A stretch of DNA of 64,000 nucleotides, from assembly GCA_963678445.1 (NCBI GenBank), contig OY782877.1, forward strand, positions 2,170,001 to 2,234,000, written 5' to 3'. This DNA comes from G963678445 sp963678445 (GTDB taxonomy: Bacteria; Hydrogenedentota; Hydrogenedentia; Hydrogenedentales; G963678445). Within the stretch, counting starts at the first letter, position 1; every line of letters begins with the position of its first letter. Positions 17,898 through 26,922 of the stretch are shown piece after piece. The position numbers were made by a program, and so were the translations under genes. Under the pieces are notes generated by a model. That model made no database searches, was not told the DNA's origin, and saw only the letters and a program-made list of their open reading frames with translations.

Positions 17898-19295
17898 ATG
17901 GCGTTGCGTTTTTACAATACACTTACGCGAAAGAAGGAAGAGTTTGCGCCTATCGTGGCGGATAAGGTGGGACTGTATACGTGTGGCCCGACGATTTACA
18001 ATTTTGCCCATATCGGGAATTTTCGCGCGTATATGTTCGAAGATATTCTGCGTCGCTATTTGGAGTTTCGTGGCTATGCGGTGACGCACATCATGAATCT
18101 TACGGATGTGGAAGATAAGTTGATCCGTACGTGTCGTGAGACGGGGGAGCCGTTGAAAGCGATTACAGCGCGCTATGCCGAGGCATTCTTTGCCGATTTG
18201 GACACGCTGGGCATCAAACGTGCGGATGCGTATCCCGCGGCAACGGAGCACATCGAAGAGATGGTCTCGTTGATTAAAACGTTGCGCGAAAAGGGACACA
18301 CCTACGAGGAAGAGGGTAGCATTTACTTCCGTCTGAGCAGTTTTCCCAGGTATGGCAAGCTGAGCCATATGGACATGGCGCAGTTGCGGGATGGGGCCAG
18401 TGGGCGCGTGGATTCTGATGAGTATGAAACAGAGGATGCGCGTGATTTTGCCCTATGGAAAGCATGGGATGAGACGGATGGCGAGGTGTACTGGGAAACG
18501 GAGCTGGGCAAAGGACGTCCCGGTTGGCACATCGAATGCTCGGCAATGAGCATGAAGTATCTGGGGGCCTCGTTTGACATTCATTGCGGCGGTGTGGACA
18601 ACATGTTTCCGCATCATGAGAATGAAATCGCCCAATCGGAATGCGCTTCAGGCCAAAAATTTGTAAATTATTGGCTCCATTGCGCCCATCTGGTGGTGGA
18701 GGGTAAAAAAATGTCGAAATCGCTGGGGAATTTTTACACCTTGCGCGATTTGCTGGAAAAAGGCATCGATCCTATGGCGATTCGCTGGGTTTTGGCGGCG
18801 ACGCATTACCGGCAACCCAATAATTTCTCCTTTGACGCCTTGGAGGCCGCTAACCAATCCCTGAATCGTATCCGTGATTTCCGTTTGCGTTTGGCAGAGG
18901 TGAAGGGAGAGGGGGCTGCTCTGGAAGAAGCGTGCAAAAAATGCGAAGGTGCCTTTATGACAGCGATGGACGATGATCTCAACATGTCAGGGGCGCTGGC
19001 GGCGGTTTTTGAATTTATCCGCGAGGTCAACAAGGAGGTGGATGCGGGTCAGATAGGGGAAGCGGGGGCACGTAATGCGTTGGCCTTGCTCGATCGCCTG
19101 AATACCGTTACCGGCGTATTCTCGCCCACGATGGAAGAAGCCGTGCCAGAAGAGGTTTTGGCGCAGGTGCAAGCGCGCCAGAAGGCGCGACGTGCACGTG
19201 ATTTCGCCAAGGCCGATGCCATCCGGGATGCGTTAACAGCAGCAGGATGGGTGATCGAAGACACTTCCGAAGGGGCGCGCGTGAAACGGCTATAG
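17898..19295 (+). CDS. cysS: Cysteinyl-tRNA synthetase
   Basis: 465 aa, the standard size. Class I aminoacyl-tRNA synthetase that charges tRNA-Cys. The zinc and active-site N-terminus reads CGPTIYNFAHIGNFR (HIGN form of the HIGH motif). Zinc ligands recur in GWHIECSAM and MFPHHENEIAQSE, and the KMSKS loop is KKMSKSLGNF. The DALR-like anticodon domain is present, ending in KADAIRDALTAAGW. AGGAGGT lies 6 nt before the ATG. A terminator-like hairpin follows the stop. Confidence 0.98.
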   Translation: MALRFYNTLTRKKEEFAPIVADKVGLYTCGPTIYNFAHIGNFRAYMFEDILRRYLEFRGYAVTHIMNLTDVEDKLIRTCRETGEPLKAITARYAEAFFADLDTLGIKRADAYPAATEHIEEMVSLIKTLREKGHTYEEEGSIYFRLSSFPRYGKLSHMDMAQLRDGASGRVDSDEYETEDARDFALWKAWDETDGEVYWETELGKGRPGWHIECSAMSMKYLGASFDIHCGGVDNMFPHHENEIAQSECASGQKFVNYWLHCAHLVVEGKKMSKSLGNFYTLRDLLEKGIDPMAIRWVLAATHYRQPNNFSFDALEAANQSLNRIRDFRLRLAEVKGEGAALEEACKKCEGAFMTAMDDDLNMSGALAAVFEFIREVNKEVDAGQIGEAGARNALALLDRLNTVTGVFSPTMEEAVPEEVLAQVQARQKARRARDFAKADAIRDALTAAGWVIEDTSEGARVKRL

Positions 19296-19317
19296 ATGTC
19301 GGCAGTTTATACACCAT

Positions 19318-19364
19318 AGGTTCCCCCGACTCTTTTTCTTCCAATGAGGTGGGGGAACTTTTCT
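19318..19364 (+). terminator. Intrinsic terminator after cysS
   Basis: GTTCCCCC (19320-19327) pairs perfectly with GGGGGAAC (19351-19358); the stem extends by G-U and A-U pairs into a following TTTTCTT. The loop is long (23 nt) and pyrimidine-rich. Confidence 0.6.
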
Positions 19365-19409
19365 TACAGAGGTAGGGTTTAACAAAGTGATGTAAAGGGC
19401 ATCTTGCGA

Positions 19410-19973
19410 ATGCATTCATTGGACGATTGGGAACTGGTAGCGCGTGCACGCACCGGGGACGTAATGGCGTTTTCTGCGCTGGTATCCCGTTATCAGGCAC
19501 CGGTTATCCATTTTTGCCAACGCATGGTGTCCTCGCGTGAAGATGCAGAAGATCTGGCGCAACAGTGCTTTGTGCGCCTGTATAAAAGTTTGGCCCGCTT
19601 GGAACCCCGCGCAAAATTCTCTACGGCGCTCTTTGGCATCGCCCGCAATCTGACGCTGAACTTTCTGCGTGATGAAAAGAGACGGGGGCGGGGAAAGCGC
19701 CAGGAATTACCCGAGGCAATGCCGGACGATCTTGGTACACGTCCAGATGAACAGGCACGACGTGGAGAGTTGGAAGAGCGGTTGCATCAGGAACTGATGC
19801 AGTTATCACCGCAGCACCGCGAGGTGTTGTTGCTGCGGGAATTTGAAGGCTTTGATTATGAAAACATTGCGCGGATAGTCGGATGTCGCAAAGGTACCGT
19901 GCGCAGCCGCCTGGCCCGTGCACGAGAACAGTTGCGGCAACGTCTGGAGGCATCAGGAGGTGAATGGTTATGA
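19410..19973 (+). CDS. ECF-type RNA polymerase sigma factor
   Basis: About 187 aa. Sigma2 region: 'FSALVSRYQAPVIHFCQRMV' and DAEDLAQQCFVRLYKSL. Linker with RNLTLNFLRDEKRR. Sigma4 region: 'LSPQHREVLLLREFEGFDYENIARIVGCRKGTVRSRLARAREQLR', the helix-turn-helix for -35 recognition. A TTG at 19404 has better spacing from AAAGGG than the ATG at 19410, so the start is open by two codons. The stop codon overlaps the anti-sigma start (ATGA at 19970-19973), the normal layout for an ECF sigma and its anti-sigma factor. Confidence 0.95.
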   Translation: MHSLDDWELVARARTGDVMAFSALVSRYQAPVIHFCQRMVSSREDAEDLAQQCFVRLYKSLARLEPRAKFSTALFGIARNLTLNFLRDEKRRGRGKRQELPEAMPDDLGTRPDEQARRGELEERLHQELMQLSPQHREVLLLREFEGFDYENIARIVGCRKGTVRSRLARAREQLRQRLEASGGEWL

Positions 19974-20704
19974 AAAAACACCCTGTGCTTGAAGAATTAT
20001 CAGCGTATATAGACGGTGAAGCGCGTGCTCCCGAACAGATAGCGCGTCATTTGCAGCAATGTGAAGTTTGCGCTAAACGCCATTTGCAGTTGCTAAAGGT
20101 ATCGGCGCAAGTACAATCCCTGCCTGCCCCAGAGGAGTCCCCTGCCTTTCTGCATCGTGTCCTGGCGGAAACAGAGGCGCTGGATGCTGCGGCACAGGTG
20201 CGTGCCCAACGCTGGCAATACGGTTGGCGGCAAACAGCCCTGGCCATGGGAATGGTGTTGCTTTTGGCGGGTGGCGGACTCATGCTATGGTTAACGCAAG
20301 CGCATCAGGAATTCCAAGGCGACACCTTGCACACCGCCAAGCAGACCACAGCCGAAGTGCTAGAGGTATGGCAAGAGGACGATGCGGTGGTAACGGCGTT
20401 ACAGACTTTGTTGGCGCGTGGAGCCGATATGAGCCTGCTGGAAACCGATGAGGACACAGATGCGCTGGAAACGACGGCGACCATTACGTCGCAAACAGAG
20501 GCGGTAAGCCTCGATAGCGTGGTACAATCGCTGGCAGACACGGCGGATGTGTTGGAAACTTTACAGACCTCACCTATGCTATTGGCAGATGAGGACGCCT
20601 TTGTGCAGATTACAGCATTGGATGATGAAACGGATGCAGCGTTTCGCGCTTTGGTGGTGGAGTATTACGATGTAGAGCCGGATAATGAGGAGGATTGGGG
20701 ATGA
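19970..20704 (+). CDS. Zinc-binding membrane anti-sigma factor
   Basis: About 244 aa. The N-terminal ZAS-like domain has 'LEELSAYIDGEA' and the HLQQCEVC ligand motif (H-x3-C-x2-C), which binds zinc and masks the sigma factor. One transmembrane helix (MGMVLLLAGGGLMLWL, about residues 86-101) is followed by a Thr/Asp/Glu-rich extracytoplasmic region of about 140 residues with no known fold. AGGAGG lies 9 nt before this ATG; an ATG 6 nt upstream is an alternative. Its stop overlaps the next gene by 4 nt, so sigma, anti-sigma and the Spy-like protein are translationally coupled. Confidence 0.85.
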   Translation: MKKHPVLEELSAYIDGEARAPEQIARHLQQCEVCAKRHLQLLKVSAQVQSLPAPEESPAFLHRVLAETEALDAAAQVRAQRWQYGWRQTALAMGMVLLLAGGGLMLWLTQAHQEFQGDTLHTAKQTTAEVLEVWQEDDAVVTALQTLLARGADMSLLETDEDTDALETTATITSQTEAVSLDSVVQSLADTADVLETLQTSPMLLADEDAFVQITALDDETDAAFRALVVEYYDVEPDNEEDWG

Positions 20705-21351
20705 AATACGGAATATGGATTATCGCCCTGTTGATTGGGATGACGAGCATCGTTTGGGCGCAGCCACCGATGGGGAAACCCCACAATGGAAAGTGGCGTA
20801 TTCCCGAAGATACGCGGGTGCTCCTGGAGCAGGTTATGGTGGCGCGTTTGTCAAAAGCGCTCAACCTGGATGATGCGCAAACGGTACTGATGGTGCGCCG
20901 CTTTTCAGAGCACCGGGCAGAATTTATGAAGCTGATTAAAACGCGGGCCGCATTAACCCGGGAACTAAAGGCCTCGCTGGGAAAAGAGGCTTCTTCGGAG
21001 ATCCTGGCGAAGCAACTGACGCAATTGCGCGAAACGGAACAGAAGATGGCGACTTCGCGTATAGCGATGTTTGATGAAATAGGGGCCGAGCTCGATACAG
21101 TACAACGGGCGAAATTATACGTTTTCCTCGATGAGTTTGAACAGGAAATACGCAACCTCTTGCGACGTGCGCATGAAGGCCCAATGGAGCGTTCGGAAGG
21201 ACGCGGTCCAGGGCGTAGTGGACGCGGTAAGGCTCGAACAGAAAAAATTGGCGATGGCGAATCGACAAACCTGGATAATAGCATGCTGCAAGAGCTCATG
21301 CGCGAAGGCGCAGAGGAACCGCCGCCTCCTCCTTCCGAGGAAATGGAATAA
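20701..21351 (+). CDS. Spy/CpxP-like periplasmic protein
   Basis: About 216 aa. Signal peptide ending near TSIVWAQ. The mature part is largely helical, with 'LSKALNLDDAQTVLMVRRFSEHRAEFMKLI' and 'ETEQKMATSRIAMFDEIGAELDTVQRAKLYVFLDEFEQEIRNLL'. This matches the pattern of LTXXQ/Spy-type periplasmic chaperones and metal or stress sensors. The tail is Arg/Gly- then Pro/Glu-rich. The ATG overlaps the anti-sigma stop (ATGA) and GGAGGATTGGGG precedes it. Context suggests an envelope-stress sensor or effector for the sigma/anti-sigma pair; that role is inferred. Confidence 0.75.
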   Translation: MKYGIWIIALLIGMTSIVWAQPPMGKPHNGKWRIPEDTRVLLEQVMVARLSKALNLDDAQTVLMVRRFSEHRAEFMKLIKTRAALTRELKASLGKEASSEILAKQLTQLRETEQKMATSRIAMFDEIGAELDTVQRAKLYVFLDEFEQEIRNLLRRAHEGPMERSEGRGPGRSGRGKARTEKIGDGESTNLDNSMLQELMREGAEEPPPPPSEEME

Positions 21352-21454
21352 CTTCTTTGTTCCGACCACAAGAGTATGCCATGATAGATGACATAACGGT
21401 TCTGGGTTGCAATAATAGCGTGGTGATGTCGATGGGGGTGTGCCAAATGGAGTT

Positions 21455-22255
21455 ATGCAGGTGGATTTTCTGGTAGCGATTATATTGTCTGTAATTGAAG
21501 GGATCACCGAGTTTTTACCGATTAGCAGCACGGGCCATATGATTTTGGTGGAGGACTTTTTGCGCCTGAGCGATGACTCCGCCTTCGCCGACTCCTTCAT
21601 GGTGATCATTCAACTCCCGGCGATTCTGTCCGTGGTCGTATATTTTTGGAGCGAGCTCTGCCCCCTTCGTCGCGACGGTATCGACAACGAGAAGATCCGG
21701 CTGTGGATTCGCATCGTGATCGCCTTTCTACCTGCCGCCGTGCTGGGCGCCCTATTCGATGACTACATCGAAGCATGGTTGTTCAACAGTATTACCGTTG
21801 CAGTGGCATTGGTAATTGGTGGCGTTGTGCTGCTGCTACTCGAACGCCGCACCTCGTCAGTGCATATGCAGGAGGTGGGGGACATCACCTGGGGCAAAGG
21901 CCTGTTGATCGGTTTTTTCCAATGCCTGGCGATGATTCCCGGCACCTCACGTTCCGCCGCTACCATCATTGGCGGCATGATCCTGGGCGCCAGCCGACCC
22001 GCCGCCGCCGAATTTTCCTTCTTCCTCGCCATTCCCACCATGCTGGGCGCGACGGCCTACAAAGTGATGAAAAACGGCCTGGATTTTACCGCTCACCAAT
22101 GGGCGCTGCTTGCCATAGGCTCTATCGTTTCATTTCTCGTCGCCTACGCCGTCATCGCCGCCTTCATGGGCTATATCCGTCGCCGCAACTTCATCCCCTT
22201 CGGCTACTACCGCATCGCATTAGGCGCGCTCGTCCTACTACTCTTCCTGCTATGA
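21455..22255 (+). CDS. uppP: Undecaprenyl-diphosphatase
   Basis: 266 aa from ATG 21455. UppP/BacA dephosphorylates undecaprenyl pyrophosphate so the lipid carrier can be reused for cell-wall and surface polysaccharide synthesis; mutants are bacitracin-sensitive. Both signatures are intact: EGITEFLPISSTGHMIL near the N-terminus, and PGTSRSAATIIGGMILGASR with the catalytic Arg/Ser region near residue 165. Multiple hydrophobic helices. A GTG at 21440 is an in-frame alternative start. It may be part of the envelope-stress cassette upstream (103-bp gap). Confidence 0.95.
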   Translation: MQVDFLVAIILSVIEGITEFLPISSTGHMILVEDFLRLSDDSAFADSFMVIIQLPAILSVVVYFWSELCPLRRDGIDNEKIRLWIRIVIAFLPAAVLGALFDDYIEAWLFNSITVAVALVIGGVVLLLLERRTSSVHMQEVGDITWGKGLLIGFFQCLAMIPGTSRSAATIIGGMILGASRPAAAEFSFFLAIPTMLGATAYKVMKNGLDFTAHQWALLAIGSIVSFLVAYAVIAAFMGYIRRRNFIPFGYYRIALGALVLLLFLL

Positions 22256-22445
22256 ACCGGTCTCTAGCGCATTTTGAAGCATTGCGCTGAAGAACCTTCC
22301 TGCGCACAACGCCCCGACGACCGCGATAATGTTTACAGCCCGGTGTAACCGACGCGTACTTCTTGACTTGCCTTGCCGCGAGATTATACAACGGAGGCAG
22401 AGAAAATGCTTTGGATGAACGCGTTTTAAGGGTTTGGGAGGCGTT

Positions 22446-23795
22446 GTGACAGAAATTAGTGCGGTATTGATAGTACGTAATGAGGCGGCATGCCTGCAGG
22501 CATGCCTGCAGGCCTTGCGTCTGGTAGTCGATGAGATTGTGGTGGCGGATACGGGCTCTACAGATGAAACGCTTTCCATTGCGGAAACCATTGCGGATCG
22601 CTGCGTGTCGATTCCCTGGCAGGACGATTTTGCAGCGGCGCGCAATGCCGCCCTTGCGCATGCTACAGGCGCGTATGTGTTCCAGGTGGATGCGGACGAA
22701 ATTGTCGACGAACCACAGCAGGCGCGAGAACGTCTGTTACAGTTCATTAAGACGCATGAAAAATCGGTTGTAGGCACGGTGGAAATCGTGAACCGGGTCG
22801 GCGTGGGCCAGGATATGCAACAGGTGGTGGACCATACGGATCGGTTTTTCTGCCGTGCGCAGGCGCATTATGCGGGCGCCATTCATGAGCAAATTGTGGT
22901 AACTTCGGGGGAGAAGCAACGAGCTTCAACGGGGGTGCGTCTACAGCATTCGGGCTATGCTCAGGCACCGGATTCGCCGGATCATAAAGCACATCGAAAC
23001 ATTCGGATCTTGCGCAAAGAGTTGGCGGCGCATCCTGACGATGAATACTGCTGGTATCAGTTGGGGAAAGCATATTTCAGCCTTGGTAAATATGCACGCG
23101 CGATCACCGCTTTAGAACGGGCACAAGCCGCTATCCATTTTTCGCAAGATGCTGCGCCACAAGGACGGTTGGGCGTGGTCAGCCGAAAGGTATTGACGGA
23201 TTTGGTGGTGACGCTGGCGTATGCCTATGTGAATGTAAATCGTCTGGATACGGCGAAGCTGCTGCTTGAACAGCACGCGACCTGGGCACATGCGGGGGTG
23301 CATCGTGCCGATTTTGCCCATGTACAGGGCTATGTCGCGCTGATGGGCGGAGAAATAGAGGCGGCACAGGCCGCTTTTCAGCGCGCCTTACAGTTAGGGG
23401 CGCAAAAGGAAGATGTTCAAGGGACGGGTTCGTATGCAAGCATCTATCACTTGGGGCTACTGTCAGAGGCAGAACAGCATCTGCCGGAGGCCTTAGGCTG
23501 CTATCTCCATTCGTTGACGATGAAGCCGGACTATGAGGCGGCGCTGTCTCGTTGTATCGATCTCATCCTTGAAAAAAGTATTGTGCTGCCGTCTGAAATC
23601 TGGCAGGCAGCGGATACGAAGGTATTCACGCGGCTTTTTGAAGCACGGCTGGAGAATTGCCTACAGGAAGGCAACATGGAACAGGCGAAACGCTTGATGC
23701 AAGTAGCGGGAACATTGTCGCAGGAACTTCTGGGGACATGTCGCAGAAAAGTACAGGCCTTTGTCAATGCTTTAGAAAAAAATTCGTCAAAATGA
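22446..23795 (+). CDS. Family 2 glycosyltransferase with C-terminal TPR repeats
   Basis: 449 aa from a GTG at 22446, preceded by GGGAGG. Residues ~1-200 form a GT-A domain of the SunS/WaaE-like GT2 type: 'ISAVLIVRNEAACLQACL', VADTGSTDETLSIAE, and the DxD-type motif QVDADEIVDEP. The second half is a TPR solenoid ('DEYCWYQLGKAYFSLGKYARAITALERAQ', 'GEIEAAQAAFQRALQLG', 'PEALGCYLHSLTMKPDYEAAL'). Such fusions often glycosylate proteins or surface glycans. A perfect 12-bp tandem duplication (22487-22510) encodes ACLQACLQ. Confidence 0.9.
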   Translation: MTEISAVLIVRNEAACLQACLQALRLVVDEIVVADTGSTDETLSIAETIADRCVSIPWQDDFAAARNAALAHATGAYVFQVDADEIVDEPQQARERLLQFIKTHEKSVVGTVEIVNRVGVGQDMQQVVDHTDRFFCRAQAHYAGAIHEQIVVTSGEKQRASTGVRLQHSGYAQAPDSPDHKAHRNIRILRKELAAHPDDEYCWYQLGKAYFSLGKYARAITALERAQAAIHFSQDAAPQGRLGVVSRKVLTDLVVTLAYAYVNVNRLDTAKLLLEQHATWAHAGVHRADFAHVQGYVALMGGEIEAAQAAFQRALQLGAQKEDVQGTGSYASIYHLGLLSEAEQHLPEALGCYLHSLTMKPDYEAALSRCIDLILEKSIVLPSEIWQAADTKVFTRLFEARLENCLQEGNMEQAKRLMQVAGTLSQELLGTCRRKVQAFVNALEKNSSK

Positions 23796-24600
23796 CAAAA
23801 TGTCGCCGTTTTGACCAATTATCGGCACCAGAAGCCCGGTTTGCATCACGGGAAACAGTTCGTAGATATTCCGGTAAACCGTCTATAAAAAGGGCTTAGA
23901 CCGGAAGTCGTCCTTTTTCTGTAAAACCCAACCTCGTGGCACGTAATTTGCTCTCCCCACATAGTTTTTCCATGCACCACAAGCGCATACGAGTCGTCGG
24001 CCTTCATACGCAAGGCGCCCCAAAAGACACCTGTAGTGCTGAGAGCAAGAAGCACGCGTTTATGCGCATACGGTGCACATGCGCCGTGTTGGGTGTAACT
24101 TAGGCGCAAGCGCCCGCTCTGCGAGTAGAGCGGGCGCCTTCTTAGCTTACGAACTGCTCAAACAGGACTGTCCCTAAGCGTTCCCATTGCGCCACCGCTC
24201 CAAGCACCTCCCGCGCCACGACACCCCCATTCCCCTTCCCCTTTTCCCCCAACAACACTCCCCACATCCACACACAAATTCACCCCCTCAAACAGCCCTT
24301 CCCCCAGCCCCAACGGAAGCTCCGGCACCAACTCCTCCAACCGCTCAAACGGAACCCGCCATCCCCTCGAGACCTTGGGGCAATTCCCACACCCACCACA
24401 ATTTTCATTACAAAAGTTATACCTATCCAAACCAAGCAACTTTCCCAGCTCGGGGTAACCTCATCCGGACCAGAAAGTGATATCCACACAAAAATCAGCA
24501 TTAAAACTACGCTGGAGCCTTTTTCCCCTCTCCCCGTCTCAATAGCCTGCGAGCAAACGAAAAGAAATTCACCCCAAAACTTCCTTGAGGTCGATTCTTG
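23796..24600. other. 805-bp intergenic region with a strong hairpin; start of a degraded zone
   Basis: No convincing gene. It holds a strong hairpin at 24110-24137 (listed separately). A weak minus-strand frame at 24158-24439 carries NFCNENCGGCGNCP; it looks protein-like at its N-terminus but becomes Gly-rich and low-complexity. The plus strand from about 24180 is C-rich and Pro-coding in all frames, like the following terminase relic, so this may be eroded prophage DNA. Confidence 0.4.
24110..24137 (+). terminator. Strong GC hairpin, possible bidirectional terminator
   Basis: GCGCCCGCTCT (24110-24120) pairs perfectly with AGAGCGGGCGC (24127-24137) around a 6-nt GCGAGT loop. CTTCTT follows on the plus strand; a T-run is short, so termination is plausible but not certain. 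Confidence 0.5.
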
Positions 24601-24613
24601 AGAAGAATTATTG

Positions 24614-25453
24614 CTGTTGTCTTTGGAATTGACCGGCGTATGGGTCAACGAAGCCAGAGAGATCGTCTGGACCGGCATGATTCTCGACAAAAAACCGCCT
24701 GACGATGACCACTGGTGGTACCGCCAAGCCGAAGAAATCAAATCCCACGGCTGGGTCTTCTTCCGACAACCCGGCGCACTCCTGCCCCTCCTCGACCCGC
24801 AAGGCAGAATCCTTTCCTACGAAGCCAACCCCGCAACCGAAAACGTACAACACCAACCCCTCGGCGTCTACCGCGGCCACCCCATCCACCTCGGCTTCGA
24901 CTTCGGTTTGACACCCGCCTGCATCATCGAACAGATAGCCCCCAACGGCCAGCTCCGCATCCTCCGCGAACTCATCTGCCAACGCGGCGGCATCAAACAA
25001 TTCGTCACAGACGCGGTAACCCCTATGCTCAATACCCTTTTCCCCAGCCTGCCCGTCATTTCCACCGGCGACCCCGCAGGCGCCCAAGCCAGCCAGGCCG
25101 ACGAACTCACCTGCCTGCGCCAACTCCAACTACTCGGCATCCCCACCCAACCCGCTCCCACAAACGCCTTCCTCGCACGCCGTCATTGACCGCCTCACCC
25201 GCACCCAAGACGGACACCCCGCCCTCCTCCTTGACTCCAGCTGCAAAATGCTCCGCAAAGGATTCATCGGTGGCTACAAATTCGAACGCGTCCAAGTCAC
25301 CGGCGAAGAACGCTACAAAGATCAACCCGCTAAAACAAATACAGCCACCCCCACGATGCCCTCCAACACCTCGTTTTGGGCTGCGACACAGTCGAGGCCC
25401 CAACCCCCCCGCCCCACCCGTTTCCGCACCCAACTGGACAGGCATTGTGTTAA
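24614..25453 (+). pseudogene. Phage terminase large subunit relic (nuclease half, frameshifted)
   Basis: The plus-strand text matches the TerL C-terminal half. It reads LSLELTGVWVNEAREI, then after an apparent internal deletion ILDKKPPDDDHWWYR. Next comes the RNase-H-like nuclease start LGFDFGLTPACII and STGDPAGAQASQADEL with the second acidic site. A frameshift at about 25175-25180 moves the frame to HAVIDRLTRTQDGHPALLLD and YKFERVQVTGEERYKDQPAK. A second one at about 25333 moves it to NKYSHPHDALQHLVLG, the usual TerL ending, with a stop at 25451. The N-terminal ATPase domain is missing and no other phage structural gene remains, so this is a decayed prophage fragment. Confidence 0.8.
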
Positions 25454-25661
25454 TTACCCCGCCAAACCATCCCCAGCATGCTGTGAAACAAGTTTTGAAC
25501 AAAACTAAGGCCCCTTTCCGTTGAGGGCGGTTGGCGCTCATGCAAGCAACTACGGTCGTCTACTATGAATACAGGAAGATCGGTAGGCAAGTGATTCAGA
25601 TTCTACAAATTAACATCACCAAAGAAGACGAATTGAGGAAACAATAACAAAAAACCATAAT

Positions 25662-25946
25662 TCACATTATTATTGGGTCTCCAGCACCACTGAATTTAAG
25701 ATAGTTTCCAAGAGTTAGATCTACCTTGCCTGACTTGATTACAAATAGAGAGACAAGCACAAAAGCTGTTACTGCCGTCCAAGGGATACCAATTAATGGT
25801 CTGAAATTCTCTTTTAATAAGTCTAGAAGAATAGCTTCATTGTTTTTCGCAATATAAAGCATATAAATTGTTACGGTAATTGCAATTATTGTGCAGAGAA
25901 CAAATACGACATACAATACAATCTTGCTGAATGTGCTATTGATCAT
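25662..25946 (-). CDS. Small two-helix membrane protein
   Basis: 94 aa and AT-rich, unlike its neighbours. Helix 1 is about residues 8-31 (VLYVVFVLCTIIAITVTIYM) and helix 2 about 52-69. The C-terminal part reads NYLKFSGAGDPIIM before a TGA. AGGAAATACCA precedes the ATG, and the gene starts 9 nt after the LRAT-like fragment, suggesting a former two-gene unit. The TGA may have replaced a Trp codon, because the downstream frame stays hydrophobic (IMVFCYCFL); this would make it C-terminally truncated. No function can be assigned. Confidence 0.55.
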   Translation of the reverse strand: MINSTFSKIVLYVVFVLCTIIAITVTIYMLYIAKNNEAILLDLLKENFRPLIGIPWTAVTAFVLVSLFVIKSGKVDLTLGNYLKFSGAGDPIIM

Positions 25947-25955
25947 TGGTATTTC

Positions 25956-26230
25956 CTAAAAACGAGAGTGTTTTCTGAAGGATCTGCTAAGTAGAAATGC
26001 GCCAGCCCTTGGGTTACCAGCAATAGACAGCCCGATACCTATCGCCGATTCAAGCATTACGCTTCTTATTTGAGTAGATTTTGATTTTCCTGTTTTACAC
26101 CACGTTGCCCAATGCTCACAATTACTGAAAAGTAAGTTAAACGTTTTTTCACTTAAAGATATAGAATTTATAGCGCGATTGCGTGTTTCTAATTTACTGA
26201 AACACTTTTTTTCTTTATAGGGGTGAGGGA
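25956..26230 (-). pseudogene. C-terminal fragment of an LRAT/NlpC-P60-like protein
   Basis: About 90 residues in a frame that runs in from the IS4 relic. The motif LFSNCEHWATWCKTGKSKS matches the second half of LRAT (H-box) domains, where the Cys of NCEH is the catalytic thiol-acyltransferase/hydrolase residue. A weakly hydrophobic tail (AIGIGLSIAGNPRAGAFL) follows. The N-terminal half with the catalytic His is absent, cut off at the IS4 junction near 26.23 kb. Base composition is AT-rich like the small membrane protein downstream. Confidence 0.6.
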
Positions 26231-26888
26231 TGAATTGAAATAGCCCCCATGGGTTGAACAGGTTTTTCCGGGTCTTAAGTGGATCGCCCTGGTCCCTGGT
26301 TTTCATGCACAGTTGAAGCGTCTGTTTAATCTGCTTGAAGAAGGCTTCAATGGCCCATCGGCGTTTGTATAAATCGGTAATGCTGCTGGCGGCCCAGCTC
26401 AGGTTGTTGGTGATAAAGGTCATTTCGACTTCTCGGCCATCGAGTTCGACGCGGGAGCGTTTGTTGTCGTTCTATTTGGCCATGTCGATGATGGAGAATT
26501 TTGGTAAGAAGTTTTGCAGATCCAGCCGCAGGTGCAGTTTGGCGGCGGCTTTCTTGCGCCGGTGTTTGGCCCAGTCGATGCAGTTGGCCACGAGTTGAAT
26601 CGTGCTGGAATCGACGACATGGATGGCGCACTTGAAGCGGTGGGGAAAGCCCTTGTAGGTTTTGCCGCCAAAAAAAGGCGAAAGGGTTTGCAGATGCGAG
26701 AGGAGCGCCCAGAACAACTCCTTGGTCATCTGCGCCGAGCGCACCCTATTGGCGTTCGAGAGCGTGCTTCGGGCTGGGGGCGTTGCGCCGCGAATTGCAC
26801 CCAGCTTGCCGCGATGCATACGCAGGCCATCGCAGACATTGTTCAGGCCGATGCTGTGCGCTAACTGCGCATAGAGAAACGCAACCAC
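26231..26888 (-). pseudogene. IS4-family transposase relic with internal deletion
   Basis: The upstream part (26888-26472) encodes the transposase N-terminus through VVDSSTIQLVANCIDWAKHRRKKAAAKLHLRLDL (first catalytic Asp) and stops at a TAG after IIDMAK. The frame then resumes with SRVELDGREVEMTFITNNL and the IS4 Y-R-E-K signature in YKRRWAIEAFFKQIKQTLQL. The roughly 130 residues normally between these parts, with the second catalytic Asp, are missing. The end beyond TLQL is also lost. No intact terminal repeats were identified. Confidence 0.8.
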
Positions 26889-26922
26889 ATGACTCCAAGG
26901 CGTAAACGTGCGTGTGAGAGAA

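Noticed and set aside
20610..21446. A 278-codon minus-strand frame opposite the Spy-like gene
   Set aside because: Ser/Arg-rich text without structure; the plus-strand genes there are coupled by ATGA overlaps.
24715..25524. A 269-codon Pro/Arg-rich plus-strand frame over the terminase relic
   Set aside because: Out-of-frame reading of C-rich DNA; the terminase frames carry recognisable motifs.
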